This document shows, piece by piece, positions 1 through 8,521 of a stretch of 64,000 nucleotides of DNA; positions within the stretch are counted from its first letter, which is position 1; each line of letters begins with the position of its first letter. The stretch is taken from the NCBI GenBank assembly GCA_024399135.1, contig JAKSHY010000010.1, positions 1-64,000 on the forward strand, read 5' to 3'. The translations under genes were made by a program, and so were the position numbers. The notes beneath the pieces were generated by a model that did no database searches, was not told the DNA's origin, and was given only the letters and a program-made list of their open reading frames with translations. Source of the DNA: Lachnospiraceae bacterium. GTDB taxonomy: Bacteria; Bacillota; Clostridia; Lachnospirales; Lachnospiraceae.

Positions 1-144
1 ACAGCTGCTGAATCTGCTATCCGTGATACAGATATGGCAACAGAGATGGTTAAGTTTGCTAACAATAACATTCTTGCTCAGGCAGGACAGTCAATGTTGG
101 CACAGGCTAATCAGTCTAACCAGGGAGTATTATCTCTTCTGTAA
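1..144 (+). CDS. fliC: Flagellin, C-terminal end only (cut by window edge)
   Basis: This is the last 47 codons of a flagellin, the filament subunit, open at the left edge of the window. The residues match the C-terminal D0 helix of the two complete flagellins at 2690 and 3803, including the [16 protein letters not shown] segment and the NQGVLSLL ending. At DNA level it is almost the same as the end of the 2690 gene apart from a few silent changes and the last codons. So at least three flagellin genes lie in this neighbourhood. The N-terminal part and promoter are outside the window. Confidence 0.95.
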   Translation, partial: TAAESAIRDTDMATEMVKFANNNILAQAGQSMLAQANQSNQGVLSLL

Positions 145-175
145 TTTAAGTTATCAAATTATGATGTACAACCGT

Positions 176-203
176 AAGGCGGAGCCTAGTGCTCCGCCTT
201 TAG
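176..203 (+). terminator. Terminator after the first flagellin
   Basis: A perfect 10-bp stem (176-185 with 191-200) and a 5-base loop follow the flagellin stop by about 30 bases. The T tract is short (TTT), so termination may be incomplete and allow some read-through into the acetyltransferase at 223. Confidence 0.7.
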
Positions 204-222
204 TGGTTAAAAAGGGGTTAAT

Positions 223-1260
223 ATGAGAATAGATAGTTATCCGGTTGATAAAAAGTATTATGATAACAAAAATGGTGCGATTGATTCATTTTGTGTTATC
301 AATATTGGAAAAAATTCTTATGCGGAGGATTTGAATATATATTCGACCTGGCCTAACAATTCTGATTATGTTCACTCAGTTATTGTGGGAAGGTACTCAT
401 CTGTGGCTCACAAGGTTCAATTTGCAGTAGATTTAAATCATGACTACAAATCTGTCTATCAAGGATGCATATCTATTTATTCAGAACAATCTGATGATAT
501 GAGAAGAAATGCAGGACAGAATTATAGATATATCCGTAAAAAGGGAGAGATTTTAGTTGGAAACGATGTATGGATTGGAGCTAATGCTGTAATAATGAGC
601 GGATGCTATATAGGTGATGGTGCAGTTGTCGCTTCTAATGCTGTTGTTACTAAAGATGTTCCTTCATATGCAATAGTAGGAGGAGTTCCTGCTAAAATTA
701 TTGGATACAGGTTTGATCAGGATGTAATCGACAAAATGTTGAAGATAGCATGGTGGAACTGGTCCAATGAAAAATTATTAAGTTGTAAAAAAGATATGCA
801 GGGTGATATAAATGAATTTGTTGAAAGATATATAACTGAAGCTATTCAGCCATTACCTAAAAAGTCAGGGCGATATCTTCCAAACATAGTTGAGGATTGT
901 ATACCTAGATATTTATGCTTTTGCGATTTTGAAGATAACTATCCGGTTTTCATACGTGTAATTGATGAATTCATAAAGAAATTTAATGATGGCAGTGCTG
1001 AACTGGTTTTGGCATACAGAAAAGATAATGAAATTGATGTGCAAGGTATAGAAATTGTCTTTGATTTTTTGAATAATTATGCTGACACTGATGCTGTAAT
1101 TCAAGTGTGTGAAGTAGGAAACGAAAACGAAATAATTTCAGAGGTGGATTTTCTAATAACTAATAGAGATATAGAAATGCTTAACAGAGTAAGAATTGCT
1201 AATATGTATGGTATAAAAAGAATTTCGGGTGTAGATATGCCAATTTTTGAGGAACTATAA
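223..1260 (+). CDS. Hexapeptide-repeat acetyltransferase (CatB/Vat-like) with C-terminal extension
   Basis: Residues about 50-165 form a left-handed beta-helix acyltransferase of the xenobiotic/virginiamycin acetyltransferase type: an [10 protein letters not shown] segment supplies the probable catalytic His (H83), and the coil ends in the typical [16 protein letters not shown] signature. These enzymes move acetyl groups from acetyl-CoA to a hydroxyl or amino group of a sugar or antibiotic. The usual family length is about 210 residues. Here about 150 more residues follow, with a mixed alpha/beta pattern I do not recognise. The gene sits between a flagellin and a CgeB-type glycosyltransferase, with 2 bases before the latter, so flagellin-glycan O- or N-acetylation is the likely role (inference). 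An AAGGGG site precedes the ATG. Confidence 0.85.
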   Translation: MRIDSYPVDKKYYDNKNGAIDSFCVINIGKNSYAEDLNIYSTWPNNSDYVHSVIVGRYSSVAHKVQFAVDLNHDYKSVYQGCISIYSEQSDDMRRNAGQNYRYIRKKGEILVGNDVWIGANAVIMSGCYIGDGAVVASNAVVTKDVPSYAIVGGVPAKIIGYRFDQDVIDKMLKIAWWNWSNEKLLSCKKDMQGDINEFVERYITEAIQPLPKKSGRYLPNIVEDCIPRYLCFCDFEDNYPVFIRVIDEFIKKFNDGSAELVLAYRKDNEIDVQGIEIVFDFLNNYADTDAVIQVCEVGNENEIISEVDFLITNRDIEMLNRVRIANMYGIKRISGVDMPIFEEL

Positions 1261-1262
1261 AC

Positions 1263-2438
1263 ATGAAAATTATATTCTGTAGATGGAACAGTATATGTGA
1301 AGAAGGTGTGACTCATGCATTTGAAAGATTAGGTATACCGGTAGTTTATTTGGATAGAAAATTCACTCATGTAGATTATGATAATTCATATGTAGAGGCA
1401 CTTTCGAAAATGCTGACGGATAACGTGGATGCTAATATGGTTTTTAGCATTAATTACATACCGGTTATAGCAAGAGTTTGCAATTTGTTTAATGTTTTAT
1501 ATCTTTCGTGGATAGTCGATTCGCCTTGCTTTCAATTATATTCTGAAACATTGAAGTACCCTACAAATAGAGTATTTTGCTTTGACTATAGTCAATATGA
1601 GAGATTTAATCCAATTAATAAAAATGGAGTGTTGTATTTAACATTAGGGACTGATGTTGCTGTATGGGATAAGGTAAAAATAACAGAGGAAGATCATAAA
1701 AGATATGATTGCGATATATCTTTTATAGGATCTTTGTATTCTGAAAAATGTATATATAATGAAGTGTATGATAGGCTTCCAGAGTATATTCGTGGATATT
1801 CAGATGGACTTATTAAAGCTCAAATGGATGTACATGGGTATAATTTTATAAAAGATTCTATTACTGAAGAGTTTGCCAGAGAATTTAAAAAATATGCTAA
1901 TTGGCCTCCTTTGGGGGAGGATTATGAAGAAGATGTTAAAGATATAGTCGCTGACACGTATATAGGTCATAAATGCACTGAACAGGATAGAATTACTACG
2001 CTAAATGCTATTGGTAGTAAATTTAATATTGACCTTTATACTCTTAGTGATACTTCTTTATTAAAAGGTGTAAATTGTCGTGGTGGTGCTGATTCCACAA
2101 CTATGATGCCTAAAATAATCAAATGTTCGAAGATTAATCTTAACTTTACTAATAAACCAATTAAGACGGGACTTCCACTTAGAATATTCGATATTATGGG
2201 AATGGGAGGATTTCTTATTTCTAATTATCAATCTGAAATACCTGAGTATTTTGTCCCAGGTGAAGATATAGTCTTGTATGAAAGTATATCACATTTGTTA
2301 GAATTAATAGATTATTACCTAAAGAATGAAGATGAAAGACTTAGAATTGCTAACAATGGATATATGAAGGTGAAAAGTGAGCATACTTATGATAATAAAA
2401 TAATGAAAATGTTTGAGATGATTTTAGATAATAAATAG
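1263..2438 (+). CDS. CgeB-family glycosyltransferase (copy 1)
   Basis: 391-residue protein of the CgeB-like group: an N-terminal DUF3880-like Rossmann half and a C-terminal group-1 glycosyltransferase half (Glyco_trans_1_2). The best-conserved block near residue 300 reads KINLNFTNKPIKTG and LPLRIFDIMGMGGFLI, then an SNYQ motif, and is shared with the copies at 5717, 12584 and 23003. The N-terminus MKIIFCRWNS begins directly with the first beta strand. The name comes from a Bacillus spore-coat gene, but in flagellar loci such proteins are probably sugar transferases. It follows the acetyltransferase after 2 bases, so the two are co-transcribed. The sugar donor cannot be read from sequence. Confidence 0.85.
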   Translation: MKIIFCRWNSICEEGVTHAFERLGIPVVYLDRKFTHVDYDNSYVEALSKMLTDNVDANMVFSINYIPVIARVCNLFNVLYLSWIVDSPCFQLYSETLKYPTNRVFCFDYSQYERFNPINKNGVLYLTLGTDVAVWDKVKITEEDHKRYDCDISFIGSLYSEKCIYNEVYDRLPEYIRGYSDGLIKAQMDVHGYNFIKDSITEEFAREFKKYANWPPLGEDYEEDVKDIVADTYIGHKCTEQDRITTLNAIGSKFNIDLYTLSDTSLLKGVNCRGGADSTTMMPKIIKCSKINLNFTNKPIKTGLPLRIFDIMGMGGFLISNYQSEIPEYFVPGEDIVLYESISHLLELIDYYLKNEDERLRIANNGYMKVKSEHTYDNKIMKMFEMILDNK

Positions 2439-2440
2439 AG

Positions 2441-2499
2441 TATCGTCAAACTGCTTAAAAATAAAATGAATTACGAAGCAGTTTGACGATATTCTTCTT
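2441..2499 (+). terminator. Long-stem terminator after CgeB copy 1
   Basis: A perfect 16-bp inverted repeat (2441-2456 with 2476-2491) encloses a 19-base A-rich loop and is followed by TTCTTCTTTTT. It starts 2 bases after the CgeB stop and isolates the acetyltransferase/CgeB pair from the next flagellin. Confidence 0.85.
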
Positions 2500-2520
2500 T
2501 TTATATGGATTTTTTAATAA

Positions 2521-2555
2521 AGGGGTTGTTTATCCAGAAGATAGACCGATATAAT
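2521..2555 (+). promoter_or_regulatory. Flagellin promoter, sigma-28-like -10 element
   Basis: The run AGGGGTT at 2521-2527 and CCGATATA at 2546-2553 recur with identical spacing upstream of the second flagellin (3657-3663 and 3682-3689), in otherwise different sequence. CCGATAT matches the sigma-28/SigD -10 core (GCCGATAT). The TAAA -35 element is poor here. A sigma-A-like TATAAT overlaps at 2550-2555, so dual recognition is possible. Confidence 0.6.
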
Positions 2556-2646
2556 ATACAAGAAGCACAATTGCTTAAGTAACCTAGTAATTAACTTAAG
2601 ATTGCGTGCGAAGTCTTAAATTGATTACTAAACAACTATCAATTTA

Positions 2647-2662
2647 GTCGCAAGGATGCGGC
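2647..2662 (+). promoter_or_regulatory. CsrA-type hairpin in the flagellin leader
   Basis: A 5-bp stem (2647-2651 with 2658-2662) presents AAGGAT in its loop, so GGA is exposed as in CsrA/RsmA targets (RUACARGGAUGU). It lies about 28 bases before the ATG, and the ribosome-binding site CAAGGAGG downstream offers a second GGA. The same hairpin with covarying pairs is present at 3764-3777. In Bacillus subtilis, CsrA represses hag (flagellin) translation and FliW relieves it; the parallel here is inference. Confidence 0.65.
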
Positions 2663-2689
2663 GGATTTAATTTCAAGGAGGAAAACATT

Positions 2690-3526
2690 ATGGTAGTACA
2701 ACACAATTTACAGGCAATGAACTCAAACAGAATGCTGAACGTTAACACACAGTCTCAGGCAAAGTCAACTGAGAAGTTATCTTCAGGATACAAGATTAAC
2801 CGTGCAGCAGATGATGCAGCAGGACTTGCTATTTCTGAAAAGATGAGACGTCAGGTTAGAGGCCTTACACAGGCATCAGCTAACGCAGAAGATGGTATCT
2901 CATGTGTACAGACAGCAGAAGGTGCTCTTAACGAAGTACATGATATGTTACAGCGTATCAATGAACTTGCAGTTAAAGGTGAGAACGCAACATTAACAAC
3001 ACTTGATCGTCAGTATATCGGATCAGAAGTAAACCAGTTAATGTCAGAAATCGATCGTGTAAAGAACACAACAACATTCAACGAGCAGAGCTTATTGGAT
3101 GGTTCATTCACAGGTAAGGGATTGCAGGTAGGTGCAGAATCTAACCAGCATATCGATATCAGTATCGATTCAATTGCAGTAACATCAATCTTTACATCAG
3201 GACACACATTCTATAAGTCAGCAAGCTTATCAACATTAAAGACATCTGACTTCCAGAAGTTAAATGCTGGTACAAAGGCTGCAATTAAGGATATTGCAAC
3301 TAAGAGATCTAATCTTGGTGCAGTTCAGAACAGATTAGAGCACACAATTAACAACTTAGACAACGTAGTAGAGAATACAACAGCTGCTGAATCTGCTATC
3401 CGTGATACAGATATGGCAACAGAGATGGTTAAGTTTGCTAACAATAACATTCTTGCTCAGGCAGGACAGTCAATGTTAGCACAGGCTAATCAGTCTAACC
3501 AGGGTGTACTTTCATTACTTGGATAA
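2690..3526 (+). CDS. fliC: Flagellin (complete copy A)
   Basis: Complete 278-residue flagellin, secreted through the flagellar export apparatus and polymerised into the filament. The N-terminal D0/D1 region (about 1-140) has the classic KLSSGYKINRAADDAAGLAI block. The C-terminal D1/D0 helix has [16 protein letters not shown]. The central variable region is very short, about 50 residues, so surface domains D2/D3 are essentially absent. A strong AAGGAGG site precedes the ATG. It is transcribed alone from a sigma-28-like promoter, with its own leader hairpins and terminator. Its internal DNA (2756-3434) appears identical to that of copy B, while both ends differ. Confidence 0.98.
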   Translation: MVVQHNLQAMNSNRMLNVNTQSQAKSTEKLSSGYKINRAADDAAGLAISEKMRRQVRGLTQASANAEDGISCVQTAEGALNEVHDMLQRINELAVKGENATLTTLDRQYIGSEVNQLMSEIDRVKNTTTFNEQSLLDGSFTGKGLQVGAESNQHIDISIDSIAVTSIFTSGHTFYKSASLSTLKTSDFQKLNAGTKAAIKDIATKRSNLGAVQNRLEHTINNLDNVVENTTAAESAIRDTDMATEMVKFANNNILAQAGQSMLAQANQSNQGVLSLLG

Positions 3527-3551
3527 TTGTTGCAAATCTTTTGATTTATTT

Positions 3552-3582
3552 AACCGGGAATCGCACGATTCCCGGTTTTTTA
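3552..3582 (+). terminator. Terminator after flagellin copy A
   Basis: An 11-bp G+C-rich perfect stem (3552-3562 with 3567-3577) with loop GCAC, followed by a run of T, 25 bases after the stop codon. Confidence 0.9.
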
Positions 3583-3656
3583 TTGCAATAAGTAGTAAAA
3601 ATAAGGAAAAACTAATTTAAAATTAAAAAATAAAAAAATATGAAAAAAAGTAAAAT

Positions 3657-3690
3657 AGGGGTTAAGTAATTTAAAATCACTCCGATATAG
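3657..3690 (+). promoter_or_regulatory. Flagellin copy B promoter, sigma-28-like
   Basis: AGGGGTT at 3657-3663 and TCCGATATA at 3681-3689 repeat the arrangement before copy A. Measured as a SigD promoter, TTAA at 3662-3665 lies 15 bases before TCCGATAT, a fair fit to TAAA-N15-GCCGATAT. Confidence 0.65.
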
Positions 3691-3763
3691 TATGTGTAAA
3701 CAACTTGTAGCAAACGGATTTGCTAAATAAAAAATAACAAATAAGGAAATTGTAGATCGGTAG

Positions 3764-3777
3764 CTACAAGGATGTGG
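3764..3777 (+). promoter_or_regulatory. CsrA-type hairpin in the copy B leader
   Basis: CTACAAGGATGT at 3764-3775 matches the CsrA SELEX consensus RUACARGGAUGU at 11 of 12 positions. The site folds as a 5-bp stem (3764-3768 with 3773-3777) with AGGA in the loop. Four of the five pairs differ from the copy A hairpin, yet pairing is kept. The AAGGAGG ribosome site follows at about 3787-3793. Confidence 0.7.
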
Positions 3778-3802
3778 CTGGGATTCAAGGAGGAAAATAA
3801 TT

Positions 3803-4639
3803 ATGGTAGTAAAACACAACTTACAGGCAATGAATTCAAACAGAATGTTAAATGTTAATACTCAGTCACAGGCAAAGTCAACTGAGAAGTTATCTTCAGG
3901 ATACAAGATTAACCGTGCAGCAGATGATGCAGCAGGACTTGCTATTTCTGAAAAGATGAGACGTCAGGTTAGAGGCCTTACACAGGCATCAGCTAACGCA
4001 GAAGATGGTATCTCATGTGTACAGACAGCAGAAGGTGCTCTTAACGAAGTACATGATATGTTACAGCGTATCAATGAACTTGCAGTTAAAGGTGAGAACG
4101 CAACATTAACAACACTTGATCGTCAGTATATCGGATCAGAAGTAAACCAGTTAATGTCAGAAATCGATCGTGTAAAGAACACAACAACATTCAACGAGCA
4201 GAGCTTATTGGATGGTTCATTCACAGGTAAGGGATTGCAGGTAGGTGCAGAATCTAACCAGCATATCGATATCAGTATCGATTCAATTGCAGTAACATCA
4301 ATCTTTACATCAGGACACACATTCTATAAGTCAGCAAGCTTATCAACATTAAAGACATCTGACTTCCAGAAGTTAAATGCTGGTACAAAGGCTGCAATTA
4401 AGGATATTGCAACTAAGAGATCTAATCTTGGTGCAGTTCAGAACAGATTAGAGCACACAATTAACAACTTAGACAACGTAGTAGAGAATACAACAGCTGC
4501 TGAATCTGCTATCCGTGATACAGATATGGCAACAGAGATGGTTAAGTACGCTAACGGAAACATCCTTGCTCAGGCAGGACAGTCAATGTTAGCACAGGCT
4601 AATCAGGCTAATCAGGGTGTATTATCATTACTTCAGTAA
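3803..4639 (+). CDS. fliC: Flagellin (complete copy B)
   Basis: Second complete 278-residue flagellin. It differs from copy A only near the N-terminus (VVKHNL instead of VVQHNL) and in the C-terminal D0 helix (KYANGN, NQANQG and a final Q). Within the first 66 bases there are many silent differences from copy A, then about 680 bases look identical, then differences resume. This pattern suggests gene conversion rather than simple recent duplication. It has its own promoter, leader hairpin and terminator, so the two genes can be controlled separately. Confidence 0.98.
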   Translation: MVVKHNLQAMNSNRMLNVNTQSQAKSTEKLSSGYKINRAADDAAGLAISEKMRRQVRGLTQASANAEDGISCVQTAEGALNEVHDMLQRINELAVKGENATLTTLDRQYIGSEVNQLMSEIDRVKNTTTFNEQSLLDGSFTGKGLQVGAESNQHIDISIDSIAVTSIFTSGHTFYKSASLSTLKTSDFQKLNAGTKAAIKDIATKRSNLGAVQNRLEHTINNLDNVVENTTAAESAIRDTDMATEMVKYANGNILAQAGQSMLAQANQANQGVLSLLQ

Positions 4640-4655
4640 TAATTAAGTTTTTTAG

Positions 4656-4687
4656 AGGCTTTAAGGCTCATGCCTTAAAGCCTTTTT
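4656..4687 (+). terminator. Terminator after flagellin copy B
   Basis: A perfect 12-bp stem (4656-4667 with 4672-4683) with loop TCAT, ending in TTTTTT. It separates the flagellin from the LicD gene, whose own start lies only 20 bases further on. Confidence 0.9.
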
Positions 4688-4705
4688 TAATAATATGAGG
4701 TATAT

Positions 4706-5677
4706 ATGTTAAATTTTGAGGATGATTTTTTTAATGATGAAATGGTAGATGGATTTCTTGTCCAAGAGTCTATGAAAAGATACTGGGCATCTGGAATGGA
4801 AATATTAGCTGCTATTGATGAAATATGTAAAAGGCATAATATTAAATATTACGCAGAGTGGGGGACGCTACTAGGCGCAATAAGACATCAAGGATTCGTT
4901 CCATGGGATGATGATATTGATATAGGAATGCGAAGAATAGATTATATGCGTTTTGTTAAATATGCAAAGGAAGAGCTTCCAGATGGAATGTTTATTCCCT
5001 ATACATATGAGGATCCTAAACATCCTTCAGGTGTTGTAAATAGTAATAAAATAACTACAGATTATGCATTCTTGGAAAAATATCACGGATGTCCATATTA
5101 TACTTGCGTTGATATCTTCGTGATGGATAATTTGCCAGACGAACAAGAAGAAGGAGACCTTGTTAAATATATCTGGAATGTTGGACTTCATCTGGCTAGA
5201 GATTGGGACGAAAAAGATGAAATACGTGAGTTTACCGAAGAAGAAAAGTGGAATATGCTTGAATTTTTTGAAGAAGGAACAGGACAGCATATTGAACGTA
5301 ATGGAGATGAAAAACGACAGATAGCATTTATAGTAGATCGAATGAGTGCAATGTATTATGATGTTGATACCAAGTATGGAGCTATCGTAATTGATTTTTT
5401 ATCTAAAGAAGAAAGTCTGCAGATGATACCTTTAGAATTGTTGGATGAGATTATTGAGGTTCCTTTCTATAATATGATGATTCCAGTGCCCAAAAGGTAT
5501 GACGAGTTTTTAACAATAAGGTATGGAGATTGGAAAAAACCGGTTAGAGGAACAGGCGATCACCCATATCCGTGTTTTGAAGATCAATATAAATTACTTA
5601 GAGATAAGTATGTAGAACTAGGTATAGAGATGCCGAGTAAATTTGTATGGAGAGATGATGAAAGAAGCAGGCCTTAG
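4706..5677 (+). CDS. LicD-family phosphotransferase (copy 1)
   Basis: 323-residue LicD/FKRP-type protein. The nucleotidyltransferase-fold signature is at residues 50-75: EWGTLLGAIRH, then PWDDDIDIG, whose acidic residues would bind metal. LicD proteins move phosphorylcholine, or more generally a phospho-alcohol or phospho-sugar from a CDP-activated donor, onto surface glycans. The first 80 residues align closely with the larger LicD fusion at 25627, showing they are paralogues. A GAGG site precedes the ATG. No choline-activation genes (licA, licC) are in the window, so the donor is unknown. Attachment of a phospho-group to the flagellin glycan is inferred from context. Confidence 0.85.
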   Translation: MLNFEDDFFNDEMVDGFLVQESMKRYWASGMEILAAIDEICKRHNIKYYAEWGTLLGAIRHQGFVPWDDDIDIGMRRIDYMRFVKYAKEELPDGMFIPYTYEDPKHPSGVVNSNKITTDYAFLEKYHGCPYYTCVDIFVMDNLPDEQEEGDLVKYIWNVGLHLARDWDEKDEIREFTEEEKWNMLEFFEEGTGQHIERNGDEKRQIAFIVDRMSAMYYDVDTKYGAIVIDFLSKEESLQMIPLELLDEIIEVPFYNMMIPVPKRYDEFLTIRYGDWKKPVRGTGDHPYPCFEDQYKLLRDKYVELGIEMPSKFVWRDDERSRP

Positions 5678-5694
5678 CCTGCTTCTTTCATCAT
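5655..5694. terminator. Bidirectional terminator between LicD and CgeB copy 2
   Basis: A perfect 17-bp inverted repeat (5655-5671 with 5678-5694) encloses the last codons and stop of the LicD gene. The genes on either side converge here, so one hairpin can serve both directions. Confidence 0.7.
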
Positions 5695-5716
5695 AGTAGC
5701 TATTAAATGCTTGGCA

Positions 5717-6889
5717 TTAGCTTGATATCGTTTTCATCATTGTTTCGGCACGGTGCACAAATGTATGTTGAACTAACGTTTTTTCATAGCCGTTTCTTGC
5801 AATTTCTTTCCTTTCTTTTTCATGGGAAAGATAGTATTCGATTTTGTTCATCATATCGTCTGGACTATCAAAGTAAACATAGTCTTCATCTGCTACATAG
5901 CAGTCACTAAAATCATTTTGGTAATTTGACAATAAAAATCCACCAGAACCAATTATTTCAAATGCCCGAAGCGGTATTCCAGATGTAATACTTCTTAAGG
6001 TAATGTTTAAATTGATTTTGGCTGTTTTGTATACATATGGTGCAATTTCTATAGGATCGGCCTTGCCATGATTTGTACAATTTGGAAAAGACAACTTTGG
6101 GTCAATTGTGTATAAATCGTATTTGTACTTTGTACCTATCAGCTTTAATAATGAAGTGCGTTCTAAACCAGTTATTTTTCGGTTGATTACATATTGCGAA
6201 TACAAATATTCCATTGTTTCTACACCATCAGGATCTGGAGACAAGTGTAAGGAATTATACATATCATCTAATAATTCGCTAGTAATAAGTTTTTCGATAA
6301 AGTTTTCACCATAGATATTCATCTGAGCATTCATTATTGCTTTAAGGTAGCCTTTAGAATAATCGGAAATATTAGTCATTCTGTCGAAAAATTGGTTATC
6401 TTCGGTATATAAGCTTCCTACGAATGCTATATCTGTTTTATTATATGCAGTAGTTTTTTTGAAAAAGTCGAAATTATTGTATTTTGATAATCTTACAGGG
6501 TCTGCAGCTAATGGAAGATAATATACAGTATTGATATTATTGGAATTAAACTCATGGAATATGTCTTTATCAAATACGAAAATATAGTTGCATGGATTAA
6601 TAACACTTTTTGAATATAACTGAACATATGGAGAATCATAAATCCAAGAAACATATTTAGTGTTGTTGGTTTGGCATGTGTTTGAAATTTGTGGAAAGTA
6701 ATTAAATGAGAACACAAAATCAGGGCTATTGCACATAATAGCCTCGGATAGTGATGTATCTAATTCTTCATTTACTCGTCTGGTGTGTGAATCAAAAGGA
6801 AAAAGAATAACAGTGTTTCCTAAACTTTTAAAAGCATCTATTTGCTCATCTCTTCCAAATGAACCCCAGTCCATATACAGGATTCTCAT
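5717..6889 (-). CDS. CgeB-family glycosyltransferase (copy 2)
   Basis: About 390 residues, with the same two-domain layout as copy 1. The conserved block KINLNITLRSITSGI followed by PLRAFEIIGSGGFLL is near residue 300. I place the start at MRILYMDWGS because GGAAGG lies 6-9 bases upstream and the other copies start at the same strand. An earlier in-frame ATG at 6904 adds five residues. The gene overlaps the end of the Maf gene by 4 bases (19 with the earlier start), so translation is coupled. It probably extends or branches the sugar that Maf attaches (inference). Confidence 0.85.
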   Translation of the reverse strand: MRILYMDWGSFGRDEQIDAFKSLGNTVILFPFDSHTRRVNEELDTSLSEAIMCNSPDFVFSFNYFPQISNTCQTNNTKYVSWIYDSPYVQLYSKSVINPCNYIFVFDKDIFHEFNSNNINTVYYLPLAADPVRLSKYNNFDFFKKTTAYNKTDIAFVGSLYTEDNQFFDRMTNISDYSKGYLKAIMNAQMNIYGENFIEKLITSELLDDMYNSLHLSPDPDGVETMEYLYSQYVINRKITGLERTSLLKLIGTKYKYDLYTIDPKLSFPNCTNHGKADPIEIAPYVYKTAKINLNITLRSITSGIPLRAFEIIGSGGFLLSNYQNDFSDCYVADEDYVYFDSPDDMMNKIEYYLSHEKERKEIARNGYEKTLVQHTFVHRAETMMKTISS

Positions 6890-8421
6890 TTGTTTGCCTT
6901 CCATTCGATGGTTCCTTTTATTCTGGCACCAAGCTCAGACATGTTATAATAAGTAACATCAGGTTTTGATGCAATTTGTTCTTCGATGTTCTTTATATAA
7001 TATAGAAAAGAGGTGTCCGCGAAGACTTTTTGGCCAAGAACGCCATCTATCTCAGTCATGTTTTCTGTAGATTCAGTATGAACTGCCAAAGTACCTTCGG
7101 CGTGACTTTTTCCTTTTGGATATGCAAGGTCAAGACCAAAGAAGTAAACCTCCTCGGCTCCTAACTGTAGAGCTAATTCAAGTGCGCATGAAGAAACAGT
7201 TCCTCCACTTCTTTTCCAAGCACTGCTTGGAAATTGTTTGGCATATTCGTATTGTCTGGAATCTATATCAGAGACGTTATAAATCATGTATTTAGGTCCC
7301 TGATATATTTTGGCCACCTCCCAGGCGGTTATGGAGTCCATAACCAAAGGAACATTTTGGAACTCAAGACCTCTAATTTGATCAGCTGTCTGAGGCCAAG
7401 GATCCATTATAGAAACGAAATCAGGAATTATATTTTCTTTAACAAGTCTTCTGAAAATTGTTCCTACAGCGATTACAGTCATTTCTTTGCTGAAAGATCT
7501 TAACAATTCTATATCAAGATCAAGTGATGGTCCAGCTGCTACTACAGCAAATTTCTTTTTTAAAGAAGATTTATCAATTGTAGAAGCGCATGGGATATTC
7601 TTGTGTGCGTTCCTCCAAAAATTAATGTGCCTATGAAGTCTCAAAAAACGCTCTGTGTTCTGAGTTATTAGTATTGATTTTAAAGCTTCTAACTCGTATT
7701 GTTCTTCTATATTTTCAAGAGTTGGAAGATGAAATATTATACCTGTATCATCATTGTCAATTCCATTTAAGAAAGTTAATATGTCATCGTCACATACAAT
7801 ATTTAAGTTTTCCGAAGGAATCCAATCAAGAACTCCGTAATTTTTCGCTAAATCAATCATTAGTGGATTTGGTTCGTATATTGTGATGTTCACAGAACCA
7901 TAAGATTCTAAATATAACTGATAGGCATAATAGCCTAATCCACCACCGTAAATTGCATAATTATCTACCTCTGTGTTAAATAGTTCCTTTACGTATCTTC
8001 GAGCTTCGGTCATAGGGTTATTAATGCTATGAAGATATTTGTCATTAATTTTGTCATATATGGTTAAAAAACCAGATTTAGAAGACTTAATTTGGTATTG
8101 GTCATTTATATCAACATTTATTGCTGCTATGTTGCTAATCCAGGATGATATGTCTGGTAGGATATCTGATTCAATAATATCAGCCATAAAAATTGGATCT
8201 TTTGTATTTAACATGGCCTGAATATTTTTAAGAAAAGGTTGGGATTTCTCAGGGAGATCCGCAACATAAGCTTCACAGAGATTTTTTAAATCATCATATA
8301 TTTTCTTTAAAATAATGTTGGCATTGGCAGTATCTGCCACTCTGGTATAGTCAATTATTTTTTGAAGTTCATCTAAAATACGTGAGTTCTTATATATATC
8401 TTCAAGAAATTGTTCTGCCAC
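6886..8421 (-). CDS. maf: Maf-type flagellin glycosyltransferase (DUF115)
   Basis: 511-residue motility accessory factor with the DUF115/MptE-like core: FAVVAAGPSLD (a nucleotide-sugar-binding glycine turn), DFVSIMDPWPQT, and FFGLDLAYPKG with nearby HAEGT. In Campylobacter, Helicobacter, Aeromonas and Clostridium, Maf proteins transfer CMP-activated nonulosonic acids to Ser/Thr of flagellin before export. The start is GTG with GAGGTGG upstream. It is divergent from neuBCA, which would make the donor, and upstream of a CgeB gene in the same transcript. This neighbourhood is the main reason for calling the whole region a flagellin-glycosylation island. Confidence 0.92.
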   Translation of the reverse strand: MAEQFLEDIYKNSRILDELQKIIDYTRVADTANANIILKKIYDDLKNLCEAYVADLPEKSQPFLKNIQAMLNTKDPIFMADIIESDILPDISSWISNIAAINVDINDQYQIKSSKSGFLTIYDKINDKYLHSINNPMTEARRYVKELFNTEVDNYAIYGGGLGYYAYQLYLESYGSVNITIYEPNPLMIDLAKNYGVLDWIPSENLNIVCDDDILTFLNGIDNDDTGIIFHLPTLENIEEQYELEALKSILITQNTERFLRLHRHINFWRNAHKNIPCASTIDKSSLKKKFAVVAAGPSLDLDIELLRSFSKEMTVIAVGTIFRRLVKENIIPDFVSIMDPWPQTADQIRGLEFQNVPLVMDSITAWEVAKIYQGPKYMIYNVSDIDSRQYEYAKQFPSSAWKRSGGTVSSCALELALQLGAEEVYFFGLDLAYPKGKSHAEGTLAVHTESTENMTEIDGVLGQKVFADTSFLYYIKNIEEQIASKPDVTYYNMSELGARIKGTIEWKANK

Positions 8422-8521
8422 GGTTATCCACCTCGAAATACTTAATATATTATGATAAAATTATAGCATAAAACTAATGCTGTGTGAGATTATAAAACAA
8501 AGCAAAATGGAGATTAAAAGT

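Noticed and set aside
1263-2438. Spore-maturation role for the CgeB-like proteins
   Set aside because: The name is inherited from a Bacillus spore gene; context is flagellin and surface glycan and there are no sporulation genes in the window.
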